A stretch of 64,000 nt of DNA, taken from Collinsella aerofaciens. Its GTDB lineage: Bacteria > Actinomycetota > Coriobacteriia > Coriobacteriales > Coriobacteriaceae. Shown here piece by piece: positions 14,788 to 23,848 of this stretch. The position numbers and the translations under genes are program-made. The stretch lies in assembly GCF_020181355.1 (NCBI RefSeq), contig NZ_CP084004.1, forward strand, positions 806,001 to 870,000, written 5' to 3'. The notes under the pieces were generated by a model. That model had not been told where the DNA came from. It was given only the letters and a program-made list of their open reading frames with translations, and did not search any database. The stretch's first letter is position 1. The number at the start of each line of letters is the position of its first letter.

Positions 14788-16818
14788 ATGACCGCACCTG
14801 CATCCAAGCTGCTTCAGCCCATTACGGTTGGCCCCCTTGAGCTCAAAAACCGCATTATGTTTCCGCCGCTGACCACCGGCTACGAGGAGCGTGACGGCTC
14901 CATTGGCGAGCGCAGCCTGGCTTTTTACGAGCGTTTGGCCCGTGGCGGCGTGAGTTACATCGTCATCGGCGACGTTGCTCCCGTCATGACCGCAAGCCCC
15001 ACGCCCAAGCTGGCGACCGACGCCCAAATCCCCACGTTTAAGGCCCTGGCCGATGCCGTCCACAAGCACGGCGCCAAGGTCGCGCTGCAGCTGTTCCACC
15101 CCGAGTACGACGTGCCCGGTGTCGGCCGCATGGTCATGGGATCCATGGCCGCCGCCAAGGCCGCGCAGGAGGCCAAGGCCGCCGGCGACGAGGAGACCTT
15201 TGCCGCCAAGATGGCCGAGTCCAACGAGATCCGCAACCAGGCCTACGCCAAGCTGCACCACGACATGCAGCACTTTGTGAACGAGGCGAGTGTGGAGCAG
15301 CTCACCCAGATCAAGGAGGCTATCGCCGCCTCGGCCGCTCGCGCGCAGCAGGCCGGGATCGATGCCATCGAGGTCCACGGCGACCGCCTGGTAGGTTCGC
15401 TGTGCTCGGCCATCCTCAACCAGCGCACCGACGAGTACGGCGGCTCGTTCGAGAACCGCGTTCGCTACGCGCTGGAGGTCGTCGCTGCCATTAAGGAAGC
15501 CGCGCCGCAGCTGATGGTGGAGTACAAGCTCCCCGTGATCATGGAGAACCCCGACGGCACGCCGCGCGGCAAGGGCGGCCTGCAGCCCGACGAGGCCTGC
15601 GAGTTCGCCAAGCTGCTCGAGGGCGCGGGCATCGATATGATCCAGGTCGCACAGGCCAACCACACCGGCAACATGGGCGACACCATTCCGCCCATGGGCG
15701 CCATGCCCTACAACTGGACGCTGCCCGTGGCCGAGCGCGTCAAGGCCCTGGTCTCCGTGCCGGTGGCAACCGTGGGCCGCGTGGTTTCGGTCGAGGCCGG
15801 CGAGAAGATTCTGGAAGACGGCGCCGCCGACATCATCGCCTATGGCCGCTCGCTCATGTGCGACCCCGACATTGCGCTGAAGGCCGCCACGGGTGAGCCC
15901 ATCCGCGAGTGCCTCAACTGCAACAAGGGTTGCGTCGATGCGATTCAAAACCGCAAGTACATTTCGTGCGTGCTCAATGCCGAGAACGGCGACGAGGCGA
16001 CCATCGCCATCAAGCCGGGCGAGGGCGACAAGAAGATCGCCGTGGTGGGCGGCGGCATCGCCGGCCTGGAGGCCGCGCGCGTGGCGGCCAAGCGCGGCTA
16101 CGACGTGACCGTCTGCGAGGCGAGCGATCATCTGGGCGGCCAGATTGTGCTGGCGGCTGCGCCTCCGCGCAAGGACGAGATTATGCGCTCGGTCGAGTAC
16201 TACGAGAAGATTCTGCCTGGCCTGGGCGTGAAGGTGGAGCTCAGTCATGCCGCTACCGCTGAGGACCTCAACGCCGCCGACGCCGCGATTGTGGCCGTGG
16301 GCGCGCACGACGTGGTCATCCCCGTTCCGGGCGCCGACTCGGAGAAGGTCGTCTCGAGCTGGGACGTGCTGGCCGGCAAGGTGGAGCTCAGCGGCCGCGT
16401 CGCCGTCATTGGCGGCGGCCTGGTGGGCACCGAGACTGCCGAGTACCTGCTGCAGCACGGCTGCGAGGTGGCGATCGTGGAGATGCTCGACAAGATTGCC
16501 GCGGGCGAGTCCGAGACCATTCTGCCGCTGATTATGAGCGACTTTGCAGAGCACAACGTGGAGCAGCATGTTAAGACCCGCCTGACCGCCATTACCGACG
16601 AGGGCGTGGAGGCTGTTCGCACCACCGAGGACGGCGCCGAGGAGCCGGTGAAGATCGCCTGCGATTACGTGGTGATGGCCGTGGGCTCCAAGGCCAACGC
16701 GTTTGACCTGGATGGCGTGACGGTGCCCGTGACCTGCGTGGGCGACTGCTCGGGTGAGCGCACCGCCGACATTGCGAGCGCCATTCGCACGGCGTATCAC
16801 GCGGCCAACGAGCTGTAG
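14788..16818 (+). CDS. FMN/FAD iron-sulfur oxidoreductase (old yellow enzyme / 2,4-dienoyl-CoA reductase family)
   Basis: A 676-residue flavoenzyme. The N-terminal TIM barrel (to about 340) has the OYE features IMFPPLTTGYEERDG, EVHGDRLVGSLCS, NQRTDEYGGSFENR and a Gly-rich FMN site near YGRSLMCDPD. An iron-sulfur cluster motif, CLNCNKGC plus a later Cys, follows near residue 375. The C-terminal half has an FAD site (AVVGGGIAGLEAARVAA) and an NAD(P) site (VAVIGGGLVGTETAEYLL). This layout matches DCR, trimethylamine dehydrogenase and the gut bile-acid enzymes BaiCD/BaiH. The substrate is unknown; in gut coriobacteria it might be an enone, steroid or plant phenolic. GAGAGG lies seven bases before this ATG; another ATG at 14782 is too near it. 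Confidence 0.88.
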   Translation: MTAPASKLLQPITVGPLELKNRIMFPPLTTGYEERDGSIGERSLAFYERLARGGVSYIVIGDVAPVMTASPTPKLATDAQIPTFKALADAVHKHGAKVALQLFHPEYDVPGVGRMVMGSMAAAKAAQEAKAAGDEETFAAKMAESNEIRNQAYAKLHHDMQHFVNEASVEQLTQIKEAIAASAARAQQAGIDAIEVHGDRLVGSLCSAILNQRTDEYGGSFENRVRYALEVVAAIKEAAPQLMVEYKLPVIMENPDGTPRGKGGLQPDEACEFAKLLEGAGIDMIQVAQANHTGNMGDTIPPMGAMPYNWTLPVAERVKALVSVPVATVGRVVSVEAGEKILEDGAADIIAYGRSLMCDPDIALKAATGEPIRECLNCNKGCVDAIQNRKYISCVLNAENGDEATIAIKPGEGDKKIAVVGGGIAGLEAARVAAKRGYDVTVCEASDHLGGQIVLAAAPPRKDEIMRSVEYYEKILPGLGVKVELSHAATAEDLNAADAAIVAVGAHDVVIPVPGADSEKVVSSWDVLAGKVELSGRVAVIGGGLVGTETAEYLLQHGCEVAIVEMLDKIAAGESETILPLIMSDFAEHNVEQHVKTRLTAITDEGVEAVRTTEDGAEEPVKIACDYVVMAVGSKANAFDLDGVTVPVTCVGDCSGERTADIASAIRTAYHAANEL

Positions 16819-16892
16819 TTGAACATCGCGGCCAGGCGGGGCGGTAGCACGGATCCGTCTCGCCCGGCTGTGTCCCGTCGGGTGTCAACCGG

Positions 16893-16927
16893 TGCGGGGC
16901 CTGCAAGCGCAGCAGGTCCCGCCCTTT
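16893..16927 (+). terminator. Terminator of the oxidoreductase gene
   Basis: A stem formed by GCGGGGCCTG and CAGGTCCCGC with a short loop, followed by TTTTT. Confidence 0.8.
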
Positions 16928-16930
16928 TTG

Positions 16931-17258
16931 TTTTGCTCCGATGAATGGCAATGCGCGGTAATCATGAGGAGTGAGGACGTCTACTGCCTTGCAGATCACT
17001 CAAAAATATTGGGGGAGGGGTTAATAACTATATCCTCTATACCAAAGGACATAAAGAGATGCCAATTTTGTTGACAAGCGAATGACGATTAGCTGCGAGT
17101 CAGCTACCAGCGTAAATAATCGATAAAGAAATGTCGTAATTTGGTGCCAAATGCCCAGATAACGCCGCGTCTATTTTAATTAACTGCTTTGAGCAAACGG
17201 TAAAATGCTACTATCTAACTTGCACGTAAGAAAGCAGATTAACGGTTAAGGCTAAGAA
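16931..17258. promoter_or_regulatory. AT-rich intergenic region before the OrfA-like gene
   Basis: About 330 bases, much richer in A/T than the surroundings and without a credible gene. Nearest the next gene, TTGAGC (17189-17194) and TATCTA (17212-17217) stand 17 bases apart and could be a weak promoter. TTGACA at 17071 has no good partner. Confidence 0.35.
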
Positions 17259-17663
17259 GTGGCAGGTATGTCGGAAGCAACTAGGACTCGCACGCATGCG
17301 CCTGAGGTTAGGCAGCGCGCCGTCGAGGCCCTCCAAGAGGGGGTCGGTCATCGCGCCCTCGCCGCGGAGCTTGGCATTCCCCAGGCCACGGCTCGTCAGT
17401 GGGCCCGCGCGTATGCCGTGGGCGGTGCCGACGACGTTCTCAACGCCGGTTCGCATCATCACACCTATTCGTACGAAGTTAAGCTCGCCGTGGTCAAGGA
17501 CCGCTTGGAAAACGGCTTAACGGTTCGCGAGGCCATGATCAAACACAAGATTCCAAGCGAGTCTTCGGTTAAGGCCTGGTGCCGCCAGTATCGCGAGAGC
17601 GGTGAGTCCGCACTGGTCGATAAGCCGCGAGGTCGCAAGCCGCGCGTTAAAAAGGCGGAATAG
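17259..17663 (+). CDS. Solitary IS3 OrfA-like helix-turn-helix protein
   Basis: A basic protein of 134 residues with two helix-turn-helix units: VRQRAVEALQEGVGHRALAA followed by LGIPQATARQWARAY, then a second around VKAWCRQYRESG, ending in the lysine/arginine-rich tail KPRGRKPRVKKAE. It resembles OrfA of IS3-family elements, including the OrfA at 55438-55929, but no OrfB integrase frame follows and I see no terminal repeats. It has its own terminator. A domesticated DNA-binding protein, possibly regulating the downstream ech operon, and a transposon remnant are both possible. GTG 17259 follows AAGG by eight bases; ATG 17268 is the alternative start. Confidence 0.7.
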   Translation: MAGMSEATRTRTHAPEVRQRAVEALQEGVGHRALAAELGIPQATARQWARAYAVGGADDVLNAGSHHHTYSYEVKLAVVKDRLENGLTVREAMIKHKIPSESSVKAWCRQYRESGESALVDKPRGRKPRVKKAE

Positions 17664-17675
17664 CAAACGGGATGG

Positions 17676-17697
17676 TGCGCCCACAGGGGCGCATTTT
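17676..17697 (+). terminator. Terminator after the OrfA-like gene
   Basis: Stem TGCGCCC/GGGCGCA with loop ACAG or similar, followed by TTTTT. Confidence 0.75.
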
Positions 17698-17843
17698 TCT
17701 TGCCGCCTCTCTGCTCCAAAGCGGACGTGCCCTTGCCCCGTACGCCTAAAACTCCCCAGTTGACCGAAAACCTGCCACCGCAACCCCGTAATTGAGCTAT
17801 AACGTTAAACAATTGCAGCGTTTTTGCATGGGGGAGTGATGGT

Positions 17844-20726
17844 ATGACGCTACTGTATTTCCTTACCCTGTTTCCGCTGGTACCGGCGCTGGGCATGCTG
17901 CTCGCGCGCGGTGACCGCACCCGCGATGCGGTGGGGCTCATAGGCTCCGGCATTATTATGGCGGTGACAGTTGTAGTCGCCGTCATGTTTTTTGGCACGG
18001 GTCCGCAGAGCTTTGAGGTTGCCCCCGGCACCTCGCATGTGCTCTCGATCATCAGTTCCGTTATCGACGTCATCCTGTGCGCCGTCATCCTGTACAACGC
18101 GTACAAATATAGGAACGCGCTCACCACGGTGCTCAGCGTAGTCCAGTTGGTGGGCTCGCTCGCCTTTGCAGCCATGACGCTGCCCGCGACCGAAGCCGTC
18201 ACCGCAACCCCGCTCTACCTGGACTACATGAGCGTGATCATGGTCCTCGCCGTCGGCATCGTCGGCAGCCTTATCTGCGTGTATGCCCTGGGCTACATGA
18301 AGGACTTCCAGGCCCACGACGAGCACGAGGCTGCGCTGCGCGGGCAGACCGCGCCCGACCGTCGCCCGCAGTTCCTGGCGCTTATGTTCCTGTTCCTCTC
18401 AGCCATGTTCGTCATCGTGACGAGCGACAACCTTGAGTGGCTGTTCTGCGGCTGGGAAATCACCACCGTGTGCTCGTTCCTTATGATTGGCTACACGCGC
18501 ACGCCCGAGGCCATCAAGAACGCCTTCACCCAGATCATCCTCAACATGCTGGGCGGTATCGCGTTTTTGGCCGGACTCATGTACCTGCACGTTAACAGCA
18601 TGCCGCTGACCATCTCGGGCATGATCGAGCTTTCCGGCGCCGGAACCGCGCAATCTGCGCTGCTGGTGATGCCGGTCATTCTGTTGTCGCTCGCCGCGCT
18701 CACCAAGGCCGCACAGATGCCGTTCCACACGTGGCTGTTGGGTGCCATGGTTGCCCCCACGCCCACGAGCGCCCTGCTGCACTCGTCAACCATGGTCAAA
18801 GCCGGCGTGTTCCTGATGGTCAAGCTGAGCCCACTCTATGCCATCTATCCCGTGACCGGCTTTATGGTCACGAGTGTGGGTGCCATCACGTTTTTGCTCG
18901 CTGCCCTCATGGCCATCTCGCAGAGCAACGCCAAACGTGTGCTCGCGTACTCCACCATTTCCAACTTGGGCCTTATCAGCGCCTGCTTGGGTGTCGGCGC
19001 GCCCGAGGCCGTATGGGCCGCCATCTTCCTAATCCTGTTCCACACGGTGGCAAAGTCGCTGCTGTTCCTGTGCGTGGGCACGGCCGAGCATCATATCGGC
19101 AGCCGCAATATCGAGGACATGGACGGTATGTTCAGCCGCATGCCGCACCTGACGCGCCTTATGATGCTGGGCATCATGGGCATGTTTGTGGCGCCGTTTG
19201 GCATGCTCGTGTCCAAGTGGGGCGCCCTGGTGGCGTTTGCGCAGACCGGCAACGTGCTCATGATCATGGTGCTGGCCTTTGGCTCGGCCGCGACGTTCTA
19301 TTTTTGGGGCAAGTGGCTTGCCAAGCTTTCGGGCGTCGACCCCACGGCTCAAAACGTCGAGGTCAATGTCCATAAGACCGAATGGATGGCGCTCAACACC
19401 ATCGCCGCGCTGCTGATTCTGTGCTGCGTGGCGTTTCCGGTTATCTCGAGCGGTCTGGTATCGCCCTATCTCGCCATGGTGTTTGGACGCGTGCCGTACG
19501 TTATTGGCAAGGACGCCATGTATCTGATGGTGGCTATCGTAGCGTTTATCGCCGTGGTGCTGCTGACGTCGTTCCGCGTGAGCAATAAGCCGCACGTCAA
19601 CGTGTACCTTTCGGGCGTGGGAACCGACAAATATCGCCATTTCCGCGGCTCGATGGGACGCGAGGTGAAGGCCGAAAAGCGCAATTGGTACTCGGAGGAC
19701 GCCCTTGGCGAGAAGCGTATTGGCCCCGCGGGTAGCGTCGTGTGCTGCAGCATTATCTTGTTTGCGCTGCTGTGTTGCGCGTGGATTGGGCCCGAGCGGC
19801 TTGCCATGAGCGCGCCCTCGGTGTTGCGCGGCAAGTATTTTGAAGGTTCGGGCGTCGTGGGCATCTTTATTGGCACCGTGGCGTTTGCCTTGATTGCGCC
19901 TTTGGTTGGTGGCCTGATCGACGGCGTTGACCGTAAGCTTTCGGCTCGCATGCAGGGCCGCGTGGGCCCGCGCCTGCTACAACCCTTCTACGATGTGGCC
20001 AAGCTCCTGCGCAAGGCCCCCGCCAGCGTAAACACCATGGACGACACCTACATGGCGTGCGCGCTCATCTTTACCGTGGTGGGCGGCGGCATCTTTGTGT
20101 CGGGCTCCAACACGCTGCTGTGCGCGTTTATGGTTACCCTCGCCGCGATCTTTGTGGTGTTGGCGTCCGCCTCGACGCAAAGCCCGTTTGCTCAGGTCGG
20201 CGCCGACCGCGAGCTGCTGCAGGTCATGAGTTACGAGCCCGCCGTTCTGCTGATGAGTGTGGGCCTGTACCTTGCCACCGACAGCTTCGATTCCATTGCT
20301 GTGACGGGGCAGTCGGCCCCTATCATCGTGTACAGCGCGCCCATTTTCCTCGCGTTGCTCGCGGTGCTTACCATCAAGCTGCGCAAGTCGCCGTTTGACC
20401 TTTCGTACTCGCATCATGCGCATCAGGAGATCGTCCAGGGCGTTGCCACCGAGATGAGCGGCGGCACGCTGGCCAAGATGACCCTTATGCACTGGTGCGA
20501 GACCGTGCTGTTTTTGATGTGGGTGGGCATGTTCTTTGTTTGGGACAACCCCGTGAGCTGGGTTGTAGCCCTGGTCGTGATGGCCGCGACGTATTTTGTC
20601 GAGGTCCTGATCGACAACACCTTCGCACGCAGCACCTGGCGCAGCTGCTTTAGGCTCGGATGGGGCGTGGCGCTGGTGTTTGGCCTGCTCAACCTTATGC
20701 CCATCCTCGTCGACGTATTTATTTAG
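17844..20726 (+). CDS. echAB: Ech hydrogenase membrane subunits fused: EchA (NuoL-like) - EchB (NuoH-like)
   Basis: A 960-residue integral membrane protein uniting two subunits that are usually separate. Residues 1 to about 600 are an NuoL/MrpA-type proton-translocating subunit: many helices, with GWEITTVCSFLMIGYTRTPE, the channel segment KAAQMPFHTWLLGAMVAPTP and SALLHSSTMVKAGVFL. From about residue 640 it is NuoH-like, including SARMQGRVGPRLLQPFYDV, the loop that meets the hydrogenase, and ELLQVMSYEPA. It opens a five-gene operon in the order echAB-C-D-E-F, matching Ech hydrogenase. Such complexes couple ferredoxin-driven proton reduction to ion pumping. GGGGGAG precedes the start. No break or frameshift is visible at the junction. 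Confidence 0.9.
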   Translation: MTLLYFLTLFPLVPALGMLLARGDRTRDAVGLIGSGIIMAVTVVVAVMFFGTGPQSFEVAPGTSHVLSIISSVIDVILCAVILYNAYKYRNALTTVLSVVQLVGSLAFAAMTLPATEAVTATPLYLDYMSVIMVLAVGIVGSLICVYALGYMKDFQAHDEHEAALRGQTAPDRRPQFLALMFLFLSAMFVIVTSDNLEWLFCGWEITTVCSFLMIGYTRTPEAIKNAFTQIILNMLGGIAFLAGLMYLHVNSMPLTISGMIELSGAGTAQSALLVMPVILLSLAALTKAAQMPFHTWLLGAMVAPTPTSALLHSSTMVKAGVFLMVKLSPLYAIYPVTGFMVTSVGAITFLLAALMAISQSNAKRVLAYSTISNLGLISACLGVGAPEAVWAAIFLILFHTVAKSLLFLCVGTAEHHIGSRNIEDMDGMFSRMPHLTRLMMLGIMGMFVAPFGMLVSKWGALVAFAQTGNVLMIMVLAFGSAATFYFWGKWLAKLSGVDPTAQNVEVNVHKTEWMALNTIAALLILCCVAFPVISSGLVSPYLAMVFGRVPYVIGKDAMYLMVAIVAFIAVVLLTSFRVSNKPHVNVYLSGVGTDKYRHFRGSMGREVKAEKRNWYSEDALGEKRIGPAGSVVCCSIILFALLCCAWIGPERLAMSAPSVLRGKYFEGSGVVGIFIGTVAFALIAPLVGGLIDGVDRKLSARMQGRVGPRLLQPFYDVAKLLRKAPASVNTMDDTYMACALIFTVVGGGIFVSGSNTLLCAFMVTLAAIFVVLASASTQSPFAQVGADRELLQVMSYEPAVLLMSVGLYLATDSFDSIAVTGQSAPIIVYSAPIFLALLAVLTIKLRKSPFDLSYSHHAHQEIVQGVATEMSGGTLAKMTLMHWCETVLFLMWVGMFFVWDNPVSWVVALVVMAATYFVEVLIDNTFARSTWRSCFRLGWGVALVFGLLNLMPILVDVFI

Positions 20727-20738
20727 GAGGCGGCATCC

Positions 20739-21341
20739 ATGGATCATAAAATGTCGCGCTCGCCGTGGGTTATTCATTACGACGGCTCGAGCTGCAACGG
20801 ATGCGATATCGAGGTGTTGGCCTCGCTCACGCCGCTGTTCGATGCGGAACGCTTTGGCGTGGTCAACACCGGCAACCCCAAGCATGCGGACATCTTTTTG
20901 GTGACGGGGTCGGTCAATGTCCAGAACCTGCCTGTCGTGCGCCAGATTTACAACCAGATGCTCGAGCCCAAGTGCGTGGTGGCCTGCGGCATCTGCGCGT
21001 GTTCGGGCGGCGTGTTCCGCGATGCCTATAACGTGACCGGCGGCGTGGACCGCGCAATTCCCGTGGATGTGTACGCGCCTGGGTGCGCCATTCGCCCCGA
21101 GACCGTGATCGATGCCATCGTGGAGGCGTGCGGCATCCTGGACCAGAAAGAGGCCGTGATGCGCGCCGGCGGCGATCCGCTTACCGTGGGCGGCGCCGCT
21201 ACTTGGGACGGTGGCGTTGAGCTGGGCGAGGACGGGTTTGTGGCTGCGGGGGCCGGGGCCGGGGCCGTCGCCGGTGACGGCGTCGAGGTCAACGTGTCCA
21301 CCAGGTCCGCCGCGCCCGCCGCTGCAAAGGAGGCCGAGTAA
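20739..21341 (+). CDS. echC: Ech hydrogenase small subunit (NuoB-like, EchC)
   Basis: The 200-residue small subunit carries the proximal [4Fe-4S] cluster that passes electrons to the nickel site. The four ligands are visible in SSCNGCDIE, VVACGICACSGG and YAPGCAIRPE. The conserved domain ends near residue 150; the remaining ~50 residues are Gly/Ala-rich (a run of GAGAGAVAGDG type) and look like a flexible tail absent from most EchC proteins. TAGGAGG lies eight bases before the ATG and contains the stop of echAB. The stop overlaps the start of echD. Confidence 0.93.
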   Translation: MDHKMSRSPWVIHYDGSSCNGCDIEVLASLTPLFDAERFGVVNTGNPKHADIFLVTGSVNVQNLPVVRQIYNQMLEPKCVVACGICACSGGVFRDAYNVTGGVDRAIPVDVYAPGCAIRPETVIDAIVEACGILDQKEAVMRAGGDPLTVGGAATWDGGVELGEDGFVAAGAGAGAVAGDGVEVNVSTRSAAPAAAKEAE

Positions 21342-22057
21342 TGCAAAAGGCTATCTATACCATCGTCGGGATCGACGAGCTCCTGTCGCATGTCCAGGCG
21401 CTCAAGGGCGTTGGCGCGCGCTTTGTGCAGATGCACGCCGAACGCAACGTCGACGACGGCACGTATCGCCTGGTCTATACATTTATCAACGTTCGTGCTG
21501 CTCAGGAGCATATTGTGCAGGACGGCAACTATGCGATCGAAAACCTGGTGGTTGAGGGAATTGATCAGTACCAGGAGATTCCGTCTATCAGTTCGTACTA
21601 TCCGGCGGTATTCCCGTTTGAAAACGAGGCCCACGACCTGTTTGGTCTTGCCATTACCGACATGCAGATCGACTTTAAGGGCTTTTTCTACCAGGTCTCG
21701 ACTGCCGAGCCCATGAGCGTTATCACGCCCGAGGTGAAGGCCGCGCGCGAGAAAGCCATGAAGGTCCGTGCGGCTGCCGAGGCCAAGGCGCGCAAGGTCG
21801 CGGCCGAGAAGGCCGCCACGGCTGCGGCTGCTGCAGGGGAAGGCGCTGCGAGCGCCGGCGATGCCGCGGGCGTCGCTGCTCAGCCCGCTGCGACTGCCGG
21901 CTCCGATGCCCAGCATGACGATGCCGCTGCCAAGGCCGCGCTCAAGGCTGCCGAGATGGAGGCAAAGCTCGCTGCCATGGATCCCGAGAAAGCGGCCAAG
22001 GTCCGCGCGGCGCTTGCCGCCAAGGCCGCCCGCGACAAGCAGAAAAAGGAGGCGTAA
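21341..22057 (+). CDS. echD: Ech hydrogenase NuoC-like subunit (EchD) with long Ala/Lys tail
   Basis: The first ~130 residues are the 30-kDa complex I/hydrogenase subunit fold, with SISSYYPAVFPFENEAHDLF, matching the family signature around E-x-E-x-x-D-L-F-G. This subunit helps hold the large subunit on the membrane arm. Residues ~140-238 form a low-complexity, highly charged alanine/lysine/glutamate tail predicted to be helical or disordered, almost as long as the domain itself and not usual for EchD. The start overlaps the echC stop. Confidence 0.88.
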   Translation: MQKAIYTIVGIDELLSHVQALKGVGARFVQMHAERNVDDGTYRLVYTFINVRAAQEHIVQDGNYAIENLVVEGIDQYQEIPSISSYYPAVFPFENEAHDLFGLAITDMQIDFKGFFYQVSTAEPMSVITPEVKAAREKAMKVRAAAEAKARKVAAEKAATAAAAAGEGAASAGDAAGVAAQPAATAGSDAQHDDAAAKAALKAAEMEAKLAAMDPEKAAKVRAALAAKAARDKQKKEA

Positions 22058-22062
22058 GGTCC

Positions 22063-23151
22063 ATGGCTCATCGCTCCGTAATTCCGTTTGGCCCGCAGCA
22101 CCCGGTGCTGCCCGAGCCGCTTCATCTGGACCTAGTGATCGAGGACGACCGCGTCATCGAAGCAATTCCGCAGATCGGCTTTGTGCACCGCGGACTCGAG
22201 AAGCTCACCGAAAAGCGCGATATGCATCAGTTTGGCTACATCGCCGAGCGCATCTGCGGCATCTGCGCCGTGGGCCATAGCTGTGGCTACGCCAGCGCCT
22301 GCGAGCGCATGCTCGGCATCGAGGTGCCTGGTCGCGTGCAGTATATCCGCACCATTCTGCATGAGCTTTCGCGCATTCACTCGCACCTGCTGTGGCTGGG
22401 CCTGCTCGCCGATGCCTTTGGCTTTGAGGCGCTGTTCTATCGTTCGTGGACGCTGCGCGAGCAGATTCTCAAGATCTTTGAGAGCACTTGCGGCGGTCGC
22501 GTGATTCTGTCGATTAACGAGATTGGCGGCCTTAAACACGACATTGAGGATTCCGAGCTGGCGGGTATTGTCCAGACGCTCGACGCTATGCGCCCTGACT
22601 ACGAGGCCGTGGTGCATACATTTTTGGACGACAATAGCTGCGGCGAGCGCCTGCATAGCGTGGGCGTGATCAGCAAGAAGGACGCGCTGGATCTGTCGAT
22701 GGTCGGCCCGTTCGGTCGCGCCTCGGGCGTGGATTATGACGTGCGCATGTTCGGTGACGGTGCCTATGCGGACTTGGCTGCGTTTGAGCCGATTGTTGCC
22801 ACCGATGGCGACTGTTATGCCCGCTGCCAGGTGCGTTGTGCCGAGGTTACGCAGGCCATGGACATTATCAAGGAGCTTGTCGGCAAGATTCCGCACGACG
22901 GTATCGGCGGGCGTACCAAGCTCACGCCGGCCGACGGCGCGCGCGGCGAGGTTGTGATTGAGCAGCCGCGCGGCGAGGCGTATTACTATGTGCGCGGCAG
23001 CGGCACCAAGAACCTGGACCGTTTTCGCGTGCGAACGCCGACGTCGCAAAACCTGGCGGGTCTGACGCATGCGCTGCAGGGCGTGCTCCTTGCCAACGTG
23101 CCCATGATTATCCTGACCATCGACCCCTGCATTAGCTGCACGGAAAGGTAG
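22063..23151 (+). CDS. echE: Ech [NiFe]-hydrogenase large subunit (NuoD-like, EchE)
   Basis: The 362-residue catalytic subunit of a group 4 [NiFe] hydrogenase. Both nickel-binding CxxC motifs are present: RICGICAVGHSCGYA near residue 65 and DPCISC at the very C-terminus, so this is a hydrogenase and not a complex I NuoD. The chain ends three residues after the last ligand (CTER-stop); there is no C-terminal extension to be cut off after nickel insertion, as known for some CooH/Ech-type enzymes. It follows echD by five bases with AAGGAGG upstream. Maturation (hyp) genes are not in this window. Confidence 0.94.
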   Translation: MAHRSVIPFGPQHPVLPEPLHLDLVIEDDRVIEAIPQIGFVHRGLEKLTEKRDMHQFGYIAERICGICAVGHSCGYASACERMLGIEVPGRVQYIRTILHELSRIHSHLLWLGLLADAFGFEALFYRSWTLREQILKIFESTCGGRVILSINEIGGLKHDIEDSELAGIVQTLDAMRPDYEAVVHTFLDDNSCGERLHSVGVISKKDALDLSMVGPFGRASGVDYDVRMFGDGAYADLAAFEPIVATDGDCYARCQVRCAEVTQAMDIIKELVGKIPHDGIGGRTKLTPADGARGEVVIEQPRGEAYYYVRGSGTKNLDRFRVRTPTSQNLAGLTHALQGVLLANVPMIILTIDPCISCTER

Positions 23152-23158
23152 GCGCGGC

Positions 23159-23500
23159 ATGAGTTTACTGACATTTGCCAAGACGGCCTTGGGTTCTATG
23201 GTCAAGCGGCCGGTCACGGTGTGCTATCCGCAGGAGAAGCTGACGGCGCCCGAGCGCTTGCGCGGGCATATCGTCAATGACATGGACGTGTGCATCTGCT
23301 GCGGCATGTGCGCACGGCGTTGCCCGGCGGGCGCGCTCGCGGTCGATCGCAAGGGCGGAACGTGGTCGATCGACCCGTATGCCTGCGTGGTGTGCGGTGA
23401 GTGCATCGAGAGCTGCCCCAAGCACTGCCTGACTATGGACACCGCCCGCACCCCAGTCGCAGCGGACAAGACTCCCACAGTAGAAACCAAACCGGAATAG
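23159..23500 (+). CDS. echF: Ech hydrogenase ferredoxin-like subunit (NuoI-like, EchF)
   Basis: A 113-residue protein with two [4Fe-4S] motifs, CICCGMCARRCPAGAL and CVVCGECIESCPKHCL, that relay electrons between ferredoxin and EchC. Length and position as last gene of the operon match EchF. It begins seven bases after echE and is followed by a very strong terminator. The last ~15 residues are a Pro/Thr/Lys tail. Confidence 0.93.
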   Translation: MSLLTFAKTALGSMVKRPVTVCYPQEKLTAPERLRGHIVNDMDVCICCGMCARRCPAGALAVDRKGGTWSIDPYACVVCGECIESCPKHCLTMDTARTPVAADKTPTVETKPE

Positions 23501-23521
23501 CGCCGGAATAGAGCTGGAATA

Positions 23522-23555
23522 GGGGCCGGTGGGGCAAAAATGCCCCACCGGCCCC
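23522..23555 (+). terminator. Terminator of the ech operon
   Basis: A perfect 15-bp stem (23522-23536 with 23541-23555) with an AAAA loop, 21 bases after echF. There is no T run, but the stem is among the strongest in the window. Confidence 0.75.
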
Positions 23556-23586
23556 GCGCTTAAACGCGCGGCTGGGCCGCCGCAAA

Positions 23587-23740
23587 CAAAACTATGCCGG
23601 TTTACGGGGCTGGATGGCGAACCTCCGACCATACGGAAAAACACAAAAACAAAACCGCAGGTAGATAGCCTGCCGTTTTTCAAAAAATGAGGGTATGGAT
23701 GAGGGTCCCGACTTTTGCCCCGTAATCCGGCATAGTTTTG
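23587..23740. repeat. Palindromic element, family D copy 1 (154 bp)
   Basis: Arms of 24 bases (23587-23610 and 23717-23740, one mismatch; core ACTATGCCGGTTTACGGGG). The interior has a second hairpin around CAAAACCGCAGG...CCTGCCGTTTT and the segment GGGTATGGATGAGGGTCC. Two further copies lie at 30027-30190 and 30281-30434. It fills the middle of the 23501-23980 gap. Confidence 0.85.
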
Positions 23741-23848
23741 AAATGGCACCATATCCGTAACAGCCTTTGATCTTCCGTGGACGGAGGAAAACGAGCCCTT
23801 TTGTCCCGTCGATCTTGAGTCGCATCCGTTTTCCTGCGAAAACCCTCG

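Noticed and set aside
16892-17074. 60-codon ORF in the AT-rich region before the OrfA-like gene
   Set aside because: It begins inside the preceding terminator hairpin and has no coding character.
22063-23151. NADH dehydrogenase (complex I) NuoD instead of hydrogenase
   Set aside because: Both CxxC nickel-ligand motifs are present, and the operon lacks the other complex I subunits.
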